Origin: Rhodospirillum centenum SW
GTDB lineage: Bacteria > Pseudomonadota > Alphaproteobacteria > Azospirillales > Azospirillaceae
Direction: 5' to 3'
DNA: 64,000 nt
NCBI RefSeq assembly: GCF_000016185.1
Contig: NC_011420.2
Location: 702,501 to 766,500, forward strand
Positions 8,712-16,424 of the stretch are shown here, piece by piece. A program made the translations under genes and the position numbers. The notes beneath the pieces are model-generated. The model was not told the origin of the DNA and made no database searches. It saw only the letters and a list, made by a program, of their open reading frames with translations. Each line of letters opens with the position of its first letter. Position 1 is the first letter of the stretch.

Positions 8712-9251
8712 CTCCAGGCTCCTCCAGGTCCAGTCCAGGTCCAGCAACTGATAAGCGACAGCGCTACCGCCTTCCATGGCGGCGATCCACGACCGATGAT
8801 AGCCGTCCTCGGACGGGAAGGCACGGCGGATTGCCGCGCCGGGCGGGATGCCCCTGACATCGGCCCTTTCCCTGGTCCGCCCGGGTGTATCCGATCCTGC
8901 AGAAATGCGGCTGGCAGCGGTTCTGGCAGTACCTCTCCCGGAGAGTTCGCGCCCGCCAGACAAGCGAAACGGCGCCATGCCAAGGACATATTATTGCGCA
9001 AGTGAGCGGACTGATTTCGGCCGCGCAGGAAATCCATTGCCAAACGGCGCGCAAAAAACCATTTTTGACATAAATACTGTATCGGATCATGGTCACGGGA
9101 CGCCGGTCGCGTGCGTTTACATACCGTTAGCACGCAAGGGGAAAGGCCGGTGCCGTTTTTCTGCCTGCGCCTGCCGCGCTAGGTAAGATTGCATGTGTCG
9201 GGGAAACAGATGGTCGATGCAGGTTACGTGGTCGAGCGTCGGGGGAGGGGG
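8712..9251. other. 540-base divergent intergenic region between aguB and marR
   Basis: No gene is supported here. The stretch 9050-9095 is clearly more A+T-rich than its surroundings and contains TTGACA at 9065-9070, but no good -10 at the right distance on the plus strand. ATAC-T-GTAT at 9075-9083 is a small palindrome. A 6-bp inverted repeat, GCGTGC at 9109-9114 and GCACGC at 9130-9135, has a 15-base spacer and could be an operator for the MarR protein encoded just downstream. All of this is low-strength evidence. Confidence 0.4.
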
Positions 9252-9707
9252 ATGGCCCTGTCAACGCGAGGACCCCAGGAGCTGGGGCCGGTGCTGCGCG
9301 ATGCGTACCGGGCCTTCTACCGTGCCCTCCAGCAGCGGATCGCGCCCCATGGGGTCACCATGGGACAGTGGTTCTTCCTGCGGGCCCTCTGGGAACTGGA
9401 CGGTGTCACGCAGCGCGAACTGTCGCAGCGTGTCGGCATGATGGAGCCGACGACCGTGACCGCCCTGAACGGGATGGAACGCAGCGGTCTGGTCCGCCGT
9501 GTGCGCAATCCGCACGACCGGCGCAAGGTCAATGTCTATCTGACGGACCGGGGGCGGGAGCTGAAGACAGTCCTGCTGCCTTGTCTGGCGGATGTCTCCC
9601 GCGCTGCCGTCGTCGGTCTCGACCATGGCAGCATCGAACGGGCGACCCAGATCCTGAACCGGATGACCGCCAATCTGGACGGTGCGCATCTCGAACTGGA
9701 TGCCTGA
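9252..9707 (+). CDS. MarR-family transcriptional regulator
   Basis: The 151-residue protein has the winged-helix MarR core: MGQWFFLRALWELDGVTQ, then ELSQRVGMMEPTTVTAL as the recognition helix region, and the wing RNPHDRRKVNVYLTDRGREL, which is the family signature. N- and C-terminal helices would form the dimer. Upstream in-frame starts exist (TTG 9189, GTG 9195, ATG 9210), but the ATG at 9252 follows a strong GGGAGGGGG ribosome-binding site and gives the usual length. Members usually repress a neighbouring operon and respond to small phenolic or stress ligands; the ligand and target are unknown here. The gene is divergent from aguB. Confidence 0.9.
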   Translation: MALSTRGPQELGPVLRDAYRAFYRALQQRIAPHGVTMGQWFFLRALWELDGVTQRELSQRVGMMEPTTVTALNGMERSGLVRRVRNPHDRRKVNVYLTDRGRELKTVLLPCLADVSRAAVVGLDHGSIERATQILNRMTANLDGAHLELDA

Positions 9708-9760
9708 CGGGGACCTCGCGGACGGCAGTGTCGCCCGTGCCCGGTCCAGGAAGCCGGGGA

Positions 9761-10540
9761 TCAGGGTTGGTCGAGGCTGAACGCGACCGGCACCTCCACC
9801 ACGGCGGCGACGGGCAGTCCGTCCCGGTGTGCCGGGTCGAAGCGCCAACCCTTCACTGTCTCCAGGGCGGCATCGTCCAGCAGGGCCCAGCCGCTGCTTT
9901 CCACCAGGGAGACCTGGACCGGCTCTCCCGAGGGGCCGACCGTGACCCGCAGCAGCACCTTGCCCTGGAGGCCCTGGCGCCGGGCCGCCTCCGGATAGGC
10001 CGGGGTCGGATTGTCCGGCCGTGCCCGGGCCGGCGACGGGGACGCCTCGCGGCCGGCGGGCACGCGCGGGATGAACGACTCCAGGTCCACCGGCTCCGGC
10101 GCCGGCAGGGGCGGGGGCGCGTCCGGCGCGCGCAGCGCCTGCGTCGCCTGCGCCGTCAGACGGGGCGGGGCGATGCGCACCGGCAGTTCCGGCCAGGCCA
10201 GATGCGGCAGCCCCTGGGGTGTCTCCGGCCCGGCGGCTGTCTCCGTTCCGTCCAGCGCGGTGGCGGGTGGCATCCCCGTCACCGTCGCCAGGGCCGCGGC
10301 GGCGGCCCGGCGCAGGGCGGCCCGCGACGGCTCCCCGCCCGCGGGGCGGACCAGCACCTCCACGGCGGTCTCCTCCAGGGGCGCGCGGCGCTGCGGGTCG
10401 GCGGCCAGTCCCGCCAGCAGGCCCAGCCCCAGCAGGTGCGCCGCGGCGGACAGGGTCAGCGCGCGGCGGGTGATCCGCGCCCTGCGGGCGGCGGGATCGG
10501 GGCTCAGGGGCGCGGGCGTGGCAGCGGCCAGGAGGGGCAA
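9761..10540 (-). CDS. tonB: TonB-family energy transducer of the B12 operon
   Basis: About 259 residues. A hydrophobic anchor (LTLSAAAHLLGLGLLAGLA) follows a short cytoplasmic stretch. A Pro-rich periplasmic spacer comes next, and the C-terminal TonB domain has PTPAYPEAARRQGLQGKV, VSLVESSGWALLDDAALE and VKGWRFDPA, the hallmark of the fold. It passes proton-motive energy to an outer-membrane receptor. It is the last gene after btuD on the same strand, so it is likely dedicated to BtuB. The TTG at 10540 is favoured by AAGGA at good spacing; GTG codons at 10567 and 10612 would add 9 or 24 residues. No ExbB/ExbD pair lies here, so it may borrow the one at 29-31 kb. Confidence 0.85.
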   Translation of the reverse strand: MPLLAAATPAPLSPDPAARRARITRRALTLSAAAHLLGLGLLAGLAADPQRRAPLEETAVEVLVRPAGGEPSRAALRRAAAAALATVTGMPPATALDGTETAAGPETPQGLPHLAWPELPVRIAPPRLTAQATQALRAPDAPPPLPAPEPVDLESFIPRVPAGREASPSPARARPDNPTPAYPEAARRQGLQGKVLLRVTVGPSGEPVQVSLVESSGWALLDDAALETVKGWRFDPAHRDGLPVAAVVEVPVAFSLDQP

Positions 10541-10578
10541 CGGCGGTCCTTCTCGGGGGGCAGGCACCCGGCCGGGGA

Positions 10579-11376
10579 TCAGGATTCCGGGTCCCGCCCC
10601 AGCCGTTCCCACGGAACGTAGGCGACCGCGCCGCCCGCTTCCAGCGTCAGCATCCGCACACCGTACACCGCCTCCAGCAGCGCCGGGCGCAGCACCTCCG
10701 CCGGCGGGCCGTCCGCGGCGACGCCGCCGCGCGACAGCAGCACCACCCGGTCGCAGTACCGGGCGGCCAGCGTCAGGTCGTGCAGCACGACCAGCGTCCC
10801 CATGCCCTGCGTGCTGCCCTGGCGCAGCACCTCCATCACCTGGAGCTGGTGGTAGGGGTCGAGCCCCGCCACCGGCTCATCCGCCAGCAGCAGGTCCGGC
10901 TCCACCGCCAGGGCACGGGCCAGCAGCACCCGGGCGCGTTCGCCGCCGGACAGCGTCGTCACGACGCGCTCGCGCAGATGGGCGACGCCGCACTGTGCGA
11001 GCGCCCGCTCGATGGCGGTCGCGTCGGCCGCGCCGGGGGCGCGCCAGGGGTCCAGGTGCGGCAGCCGGCCCAGCGCCACCACCCGCTCCACCGTCAGCGG
11101 CCAGTGGACGGCGGTGGACTGCGCCAGATAGGCCAGACGGCGGGCCAGCAGCCGGGGTGGTACCCGGTCCAGGGCGGCGCCGTCCAGGGTCACCGTCCCG
11201 GCATCGGCCCGCAACAGCCCGGCCAGACACTTCAGCAGGGTGGTCTTGCCGGCACCGTTGGGGCCGATCAGCCCGACCAGCTCACCGTGTCCCAGGGTGA
11301 CGCCGGCTTCGGCCAGGACCGTCCGTCCGGAATAGGACAGGCGCAGGCCGCGCCCTTCGAGCAAGGGAGCGCTCAT
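10579..11376 (-). CDS. btuD: Cobalamin ABC transporter ATP-binding protein
   Basis: The 265-residue ATPase has Walker A GPNGAGKTT at residues 38-46, a Q-loop around LAYLAQS, the signature LSGGERAR, Walker B LLLADEP and the switch His in VVLHDLT. The sequence belongs to the FecE/BtuD/HmuV class that powers siderophore, heme and B12 importers. The start ATG at 11376 overlaps the permease stop (ATGA), so the pair is coupled. The B12 assignment rests on the riboswitch at the head of the operon and on the btuB-like receptor, not on the ATPase sequence alone. Confidence 0.88.
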   Translation of the reverse strand: MSAPLLEGRGLRLSYSGRTVLAEAGVTLGHGELVGLIGPNGAGKTTLLKCLAGLLRADAGTVTLDGAALDRVPPRLLARRLAYLAQSTAVHWPLTVERVVALGRLPHLDPWRAPGAADATAIERALAQCGVAHLRERVVTTLSGGERARVLLARALAVEPDLLLADEPVAGLDPYHQLQVMEVLRQGSTQGMGTLVVLHDLTLAARYCDRVVLLSRGGVAADGPPAEVLRPALLEAVYGVRMLTLEAGGAVAYVPWERLGRDPES

Positions 11377-12377
11377 GCCACCCTCCGCCGTGTCCGCAGC
11401 ACCAGGGCCAGGAAGAACGGTGCGCCCAGCAGGGCGGTGACGACCCCCAGCTTCAGTTCGGACGGTCCGGCCCCGCCCAGGCGGACGGCGACGTCGGCCG
11501 CCAGCGTCAGCGCCGCCCCGCCCAGGGCGGACAAGGGCAGCAGCCGGCTCGGCCGGTGTCCCACCAGCGGGCGCAGCAGGTGCGGCACGATCAGGCCGAC
11601 GAAGCCGATGGTCCCCGCCACCGACACGGCGGCACCGACCGCCAGCGCCGTGCCGACGATCACCAGCGCCCCCAGCCGGCCGATGGCGAAGCCCAGGGAG
11701 CGTGCCGTCTCTTCCCCCAGGGTCAGGGCGTCCAGGCCGCGGCCGGTGCCCAGCAGCAGCAGCGCACCGGTCAGCATGAAGGGCGCCGCCAGATAGACAT
11801 GGTCCAGGCTGCGGTCGGAGAGCGAGCCCAGCATCCAGAAGACGATCTCCGCCAGGGCGAAGGGGTTGGGCGAGAGCGACAGCGCGAGCGAGGTCAAGGC
11901 GCCCGCGAGGCTGCTGATGGCGACGCCGGCCAGGATCAGGGTCAGCACGCCGGCATCGCGCCCGGAAAGGGTATAGAGCAGGGCCACCGCCAGCAGGGCG
12001 CCGGCCATGCCGCCGACCGGCAGCGCCAGGGGAAAGGCCAGCGACAGGCCGCTGTAGAAGGTGACGACGGCCCCCAGTGCGGCGCTGGCCGACACGCCCA
12101 GCAGTCCTGGTTCGGCCAGCGGGTTGCGCAGCAGGCCCTGGAGAGCGGCGCCCGACAGTCCCAGGACCGCGCCGATCAGCAGGCCCAGAATGGCCCGCGG
12201 CAGCCGGATCTCCGCGAAGATCACGGCGGCGGTGCTGTCGCCGCCGGCCCACCAGTCGCTGACCGCCGTGGAAAGCGACACGGCGCTGGGTCCCACGGCG
12301 AGGGAGGCCACGAACAGCAGCGCGACCAGCAGGGTCAGGGCCGGGACCAGCAGTCCCGCGGAAAGCTCCCGCGTCAT
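11373..12377 (-). CDS. btuC: Cobalamin ABC transporter permease (FecCD family)
   Basis: The protein has 334 residues and about ten hydrophobic helices, the normal size and layout of BtuC/FecCD permeases. The diagnostic segments LPRAILGLLIGAVLGLSGAA and GLLRNPLAEPGLLGVSASA near residues 60-105 are family hallmarks, as is FVGLIVPHLLRPLVGH near residue 270, which includes the contact to the ATPase. Two copies should pair with two BtuD subunits in the inner membrane. Start and stop each overlap neighbouring genes by four bases. Confidence 0.9.
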   Translation of the reverse strand: MTRELSAGLLVPALTLLVALLFVASLAVGPSAVSLSTAVSDWWAGGDSTAAVIFAEIRLPRAILGLLIGAVLGLSGAALQGLLRNPLAEPGLLGVSASAALGAVVTFYSGLSLAFPLALPVGGMAGALLAVALLYTLSGRDAGVLTLILAGVAISSLAGALTSLALSLSPNPFALAEIVFWMLGSLSDRSLDHVYLAAPFMLTGALLLLGTGRGLDALTLGEETARSLGFAIGRLGALVIVGTALAVGAAVSVAGTIGFVGLIVPHLLRPLVGHRPSRLLPLSALGGAALTLAADVAVRLGGAGPSELKLGVVTALLGAPFFLALVLRTRRRVA

Positions 12378-13246
12378 GGCCCGTCCGCCGCGGCGGGGGT
12401 CTGCGCCACCTGCGTGCCGGCGCCCAGGAGTGCCCGCCGCGCTTCGGCCAGCCGGACCACCGCGTCGGCGATGAAGGGAGCGCCGCAGCTCATCAGCGGG
12501 CCGGGGATGTCGGGCCGTGCCCGCGGCGGGACGCTGCGGGCCAGGGCGGGGTGGCGCAGCAACTGGTCGGCCAGCGACGGGTGCGCCTCCGGCCCCCGGT
12601 CGGCGACCAGCAGGTCCGGCGGGTCGGCGGCCACGCTCTCCACCGGCAGATAGCCGTATCCGCGCATGCCGTGGCCGGCGGCATAATTGGCGAAGCCCGC
12701 CGCCGTCAGCACCGCGTCCGAGAGGGTGCCGCCGCCCGCGGTGAAGCCGCCCGGCTCCAGCGTCAGGGCGGTGGGACGGGCGCTGTCGCGGGGGGCGGCG
12801 GCGGCCAGCTTCGCATCCATCTCCGCCAGCAGGGCCTCGCCGCGCTCAGGCACGCCCAGCGCCCGGGCGACCTCCCGCGTCTGGGTCCGGATGTCGTCGA
12901 AGCCGGAGGCCAGCCCCAGTTCCACCACGGGGATGCCGCGGGCCCGCAGCAGCGCCACGGTGGCGCGGGTCGTGTAGGTTCCGGCCAGCACGATGTCCGG
13001 CCGCAGCGGCAGGATCTCCTCTGCCACGCCCTGTACGACGGGCAGCGCCCTGGCCTCGGCTGCGACATGGGACAGGCCGGGATCGCGGGCCAGATGCGAC
13101 AGGGCCGCGATCCGCTCCGGCGGCAGCAGCAGGACCGCAAGCTGGTCGGTGCAGAGGTTGAGCGACACCACCCGCTGCGGACCGTCGGCGGCGTGGGCTT
13201 GCCACGCCGCCAGCAGGGTCACGAGGGCTGCCAGGGCCCGCCGCAT
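12374..13246 (-). CDS. btuF: Periplasmic cobalamin-binding protein
   Basis: This 290-residue protein starts with a clear signal peptide (MRRALAALVTLLAAWQAHA). The mature part follows the class III binding-protein plan: RVVSLNLCTDQLAVLLL at the front, LRPDIVLAGTYTT in the first lobe, a long backbone helix, then PPDLLVADRGPE in the second lobe. It should capture B12 released by the receptor and deliver it to BtuCD. Its ATG shares a base with the receptor's stop (TGATG) and its own stop overlaps btuC, so the operon is tightly coupled. HmuT- or FecB-type specificity could not be excluded without the riboswitch. Confidence 0.85.
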   Translation of the reverse strand: MRRALAALVTLLAAWQAHAADGPQRVVSLNLCTDQLAVLLLPPERIAALSHLARDPGLSHVAAEARALPVVQGVAEEILPLRPDIVLAGTYTTRATVALLRARGIPVVELGLASGFDDIRTQTREVARALGVPERGEALLAEMDAKLAAAAPRDSARPTALTLEPGGFTAGGGTLSDAVLTAAGFANYAAGHGMRGYGYLPVESVAADPPDLLVADRGPEAHPSLADQLLRHPALARSVPPRARPDIPGPLMSCGAPFIADAVVRLAEARRALLGAGTQVAQTPAAADGP

Positions 13247-15237
13247 CAGTATGTCGCCCGGAGGCCGACGAGGATGCCCCGGTCCGGCTGTGCGAAGCCG
13301 TTGGGGTCCTCGATCGTCCGGTCGAACAGGTTGCTGCCGCGGGCGTAGAGCTGGAGGTCTTCGCGCGCCTGCCAGGTCAGCGACAGGTTCGCCAGCCAGT
13401 AGCCGCCGGCCGTACCCTCTGCACCGTAGCCGCTCCCGTCGGGATAGATGTAGTCACGCCGCCGCCCGATGAAGGAGACTTCCGGGGCCACGGTCAGGCC
13501 CGCGACGGGCTCCAGCGCCGCCGTGAAGGCCAGGGCATGCTCCGGCCGGCGCAGCAGGCGCGCGTCGGTCTGCTCGTTGCGGGCATCCGTCCAGGTCCAG
13601 CTCGCCGTCAGCTCGGCCCAGTCCGCGGGGCGCAGGGTGAGGATCGTCTCCACCCCCTTGGTGTGCGCCTCGTTGACGTTGACGACCGTGCTCGTGAAGT
13701 CCGGGTTGTAGCGGTAGGTGATCAGGTCGTCGATGTCGCTCTGGAACCAGGTCACCGACAGGGTGGCGAGGTTGCTGCGCCCCGCCCCCGGCAGGTCGGT
13801 CTCGAACCCGGCCTCCCAGCCGACGCTCTTCTCCGGGTCCAGGTCGGGATTGCCGCGGTAGCCGTAATTGTTCGTGCCGAAGCGGTCATACAGGGTGGGC
13901 GCCTTGAAGGCGCTGCCGGCCGCCGCCTTCAGGCGGGTGGCGAGGGAGGGCAGCGGCACGACCGCCCCCAGGCGCCAGGTCGTCGTGGTGCCGAAATCGT
14001 CCGGATGCTCGTTGCGCAGGCCGGCCGTCACGTCCACCGCGTCGAACAGGCGGGCCTGGGCGTGGACATAGAGGGCAAGGCTGTCGGCATCCGCGTCCAC
14101 GGCGCTGGTGTAGGGACCGTAGGCGGAGACGGAGCGGGTGTCGAAATCCACCTCGTCCCGCACGAACGATGCGCCGAAGCCAAGCACCCCGTCCTTCACC
14201 GCCGCCGTCGCCGGCAGGGTCAGGTTGTTCTGCCAGTCGGCCTGGGTCCGCACACTGTCGTAGGTGTCGCGGCTGTAATCGGCGGAGACGCTGTCCGGAT
14301 CGTTGCGGTAGGTGCGGTCGTAGCGGCTCTGCCCCACGCTCAGCCGGGAGTTCAGCGCCCCGCCGAAGAACAGCCGCTCGCCGGCAAGCTGCCAGGCCAG
14401 ATGGTCGCTTTCGCCGGTGGAGTTCGGCTCGTCCTGCGGGACATTGTCGAGGTCGCTCTCCGCCCTGCGCCAGCGCAGCAGCGCCTCCAGCCGGCCGTTC
14501 TCCAGCCGGACCACGGCCTTGCCGGTGGCGGTCAGGGCGTCGAAGCCGTCATCCTCGCCCAGATTGCCGGCCATCCGCGAGGGCGTGGCATTGTCGCCGT
14601 CGGTGGTGAAGCCCTGGACGCTGACGCCGTAGTCCAGATTGTCGAGCGTGCCGTAGAGGCCGGCGCTGCCGCGCCAGGTCTTGTCCGTGCCGGCAGCGGC
14701 ATCGACCTCGGCGGTGGCGGCGGTGGGGCCGCCGGCACGGGTGATCATGTTGATCACGCCGCCGATGGCGTTCGAGCCGTAGAGGGTGGAGGCGGGGCCG
14801 CGCACCACCTCGATCCGGCTGACACCCTCAAGCAGGTCGTCGCCGAAGTTGAAGGCGCCGGCGGTCATGGCCGGATCGTTCACCGGCAGGCCGTCCAGCA
14901 GCACCAGGACATGGTCGCTGTTCGTACCGCGCAGGAACAGAGAGCTGTTGCCGCCGGGGCCGCCGCTGCGGGTCAGGGCGGCACCGGGCAGGGTGCGCAG
15001 GGCATCCGGCAGGGTCTGCCAGGCGTTGCGCCGGATTTCCTCGCGGTCGATGACGCTGACGGAGGCGGGAATGCGGTCGATCGGCGTCGGCGTCCGGGTG
15101 GCGGTGACGACGATCTCCTCCACCGGGGAAGCGTCATCGGCCGCGGCCGTCGCGGGGAGTGCCGGCAGGAGGAAGGCCGCTGCCAGGAAAGGCAGCGGAA
15201 ACCGGGGTTGCGGGAAGACGGTGGGTCGCTTGTGCAT
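13246..15237 (-). CDS. btuB: TonB-dependent outer-membrane cobalamin receptor
   Basis: 663 residues with a signal peptide ending near LPATAAAD. The TonB box EEIVVTATR comes immediately after the mature N-terminus. The plug follows: DREEIRRNAWQTLPDALRTL, then the FLRGTNSDHVLVLLDG and EVVRGPASTLYGSNAIGGVI signatures. A 22-strand-type barrel makes up the rest and ends in RATY, an aromatic end residue as usual for outer-membrane proteins. The ATG at 15237 gives a normal leader; the frame is open 56 codons further upstream, but that part is not signal-like. No clear Shine-Dalgarno sequence precedes this ATG. A cobalamin riboswitch lies 248 bases upstream, which gives the substrate. Confidence 0.92.
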   Translation of the reverse strand: MHKRPTVFPQPRFPLPFLAAAFLLPALPATAAADDASPVEEIVVTATRTPTPIDRIPASVSVIDREEIRRNAWQTLPDALRTLPGAALTRSGGPGGNSSLFLRGTNSDHVLVLLDGLPVNDPAMTAGAFNFGDDLLEGVSRIEVVRGPASTLYGSNAIGGVINMITRAGGPTAATAEVDAAAGTDKTWRGSAGLYGTLDNLDYGVSVQGFTTDGDNATPSRMAGNLGEDDGFDALTATGKAVVRLENGRLEALLRWRRAESDLDNVPQDEPNSTGESDHLAWQLAGERLFFGGALNSRLSVGQSRYDRTYRNDPDSVSADYSRDTYDSVRTQADWQNNLTLPATAAVKDGVLGFGASFVRDEVDFDTRSVSAYGPYTSAVDADADSLALYVHAQARLFDAVDVTAGLRNEHPDDFGTTTTWRLGAVVPLPSLATRLKAAAGSAFKAPTLYDRFGTNNYGYRGNPDLDPEKSVGWEAGFETDLPGAGRSNLATLSVTWFQSDIDDLITYRYNPDFTSTVVNVNEAHTKGVETILTLRPADWAELTASWTWTDARNEQTDARLLRRPEHALAFTAALEPVAGLTVAPEVSFIGRRRDYIYPDGSGYGAEGTAGGYWLANLSLTWQAREDLQLYARGSNLFDRTIEDPNGFAQPDRGILVGLRATY

Positions 15238-15406
15238 CGCTTGCGTGCCGGCTGGCGCCGCGACCGCGCAGGGCGCGGGTCGGGCGGTTGGGGACTCTGG
15301 GTCCCCGTGGACACGGCACGGCTCCGCCTCCGCCGGGAAACGACCGGCGCGGTACTGGCGGCAGACACGACTCGTCAGAGGACGCATGCGCGCACCCCCG
15401 TCCACG

Positions 15407-15474
15407 GCAACCCATCGGGCACGTCACCGCAAAACGGAGGACCGTCCCATCGATGCACCCCGCCCGATGGTTGC
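15407..15474 (-). other. Inverted repeat between riboswitch and btuB (possible expression platform)
   Basis: GCAACCCATCGGGC at 15407-15420 can pair with GCCCGATGGTTGC at 15462-15474, giving 13 pairs with one bulged base and a 41-base loop. Three more pairs are possible beyond it. On the transcribed (minus) strand it begins about 11 bases after the B12 box. The loop holds a small hairpin followed by TTTT (ACGG-TCCT-CCGT, around 15431-15446), which resembles a weak terminator. Mutually exclusive folding of these elements is an inference. Confidence 0.45.
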
Positions 15475-15485
15475 GTGACGCTTCA

Positions 15486-15690
15486 TGCCGGCAGGTCTCC
15501 TGGCTCTCGGGTCCGCATCCGACGCCCGGCCTTCCCAGTTTCCCAGTGGCCTGTTCCCGTCCGTGCGGACGGGGGGCGGCGAACTCGCCGATCACAGTTG
15601 CGGGGGCAGCCACGGCGTTGGCCCCACCCGGTCACCCAGGCGCAGGCCGCACCGTCGTTCCCTTTTCACCCCTTCGGGGGGACCGACACA
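15486..15690 (-). promoter_or_regulatory. Cobalamin (AdoCbl-type) riboswitch
   Basis: Read on the minus strand, the conserved landmarks occur in the known order. GGTGAAAAGGGAA is at the 5' end (15655-15667 region), CTGCCCCCGCAACTGTGA is in the middle (complement of about 15592-15609), and the B12 box AGCCAGGAGACCTGCCGGC is at the 3' end (complement of 15488-15506). The spacing is normal for the class. A promoter sits immediately upstream and btuB downstream. Binding of adenosylcobalamin should lower expression of the uptake operon. The ends given are approximate. Confidence 0.93.
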
Positions 15691-15698
15691 TGTGCGGC

Positions 15699-15727
15699 AC
15701 TGTAGGGAAAACGTCCGGACCCGACAA
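15699..15727 (-). promoter_or_regulatory. Sigma-70-type promoter of the B12 uptake operon
   Basis: On the minus strand TTGTCG (15727-15722) is followed by exactly 17 bases and TACAGT (15704-15699). Transcription would start near 15692, just at the 5' edge of the riboswitch, which supports the assignment. Confidence 0.7.
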
Positions 15728-15810
15728 GGCGGCTCCATCGCCGCAGGGGGCAACCCTGGGACGGCGAGCGCCCCGTTCCCGACCCGGCCGCAAGGCTCTA
15801 GCATCGCCGG

Positions 15811-16389
15811 ATGGATACCGCCCCGCACCACCACCCCCACCGCATCGGCATCACCGGCAGCGCCGGCGTCGGCAAGACGACACTGGCGGAGGCGTTGGGC
15901 GGCCGGCTGGACCTTCCGGTGATGGCGGAGGCGATGCGGCCGCTGCTGGAGGCCGGATTCGATCTCCACACCCTGACGCGCGAGGGGCACCGCGCCCTGA
16001 TCCGCGCCCAGGCGGATGCGCTGGTGCGGGCGATGGCGCAGGCAGACGGCGGCTTCGTCACCGACCGCACGCCGCTGGATTTCGCCGCCCATTGGCTGTC
16101 CAACGGGTTCGGGGTGGACGATCCCGCCGCGACCGAGGCGCTGCTCGCCCGTGCGGTGGCGGCGATGGCGGACTACAGCGCCGTGCTGCTGCTGCCCTGG
16201 GGCTGCATTCCGCTGGAGGATGACGGCGTGCGCTTTCCCAATCCCTGGATGCAGCTCCATTTCCAGGAACTGGTGGCGGGGCTGTGCCGGCGCTGGGTCG
16301 ATCCCGCCCGGCTGGTCATCGTGCCCGACCGGGCGATGGCGCCGGAAGCGCGGCTGGACTGGGTGCTGCGACGACTCGGCCCCGGCTGA
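15811..16389 (+). CDS. P-loop NTPase (AAA_28/NadR-kinase-like)
   Basis: A 192-residue cytoplasmic protein. Residues 16-23 (GSAGVGKT) are a Walker A loop right after the first strand (RIGITG). FVTDRTPLDFAAHW near residue 85 resembles the DRS/DRT element of nucleoside and nicotinamide-riboside kinases. The stretch SAVLLLPWGCIPL could be the Walker B strand. Size and motifs fit the small ATP/GTP-binding AAA_28 family, often annotated as predicted kinases of unknown substrate. It diverges from the B12 operon with about 105 bases between the two transcripts, but no functional link to cobalamin can be read from the sequence. Confidence 0.7.
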   Translation: MDTAPHHHPHRIGITGSAGVGKTTLAEALGGRLDLPVMAEAMRPLLEAGFDLHTLTREGHRALIRAQADALVRAMAQADGGFVTDRTPLDFAAHWLSNGFGVDDPAATEALLARAVAAMADYSAVLLLPWGCIPLEDDGVRFPNPWMQLHFQELVAGLCRRWVDPARLVIVPDRAMAPEARLDWVLRRLGPG

Positions 16390-16424
16390 TACGGGAGGGG
16401 CGGGCCGGTCACGGAGGCGACCCG

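Noticed and set aside
10579-12252. A single 557-residue protein fusing permease and ATPase.
   Set aside because: Only the part downstream of 11376 codes for the ATPase; the rest reads the permease gene in the wrong frame.
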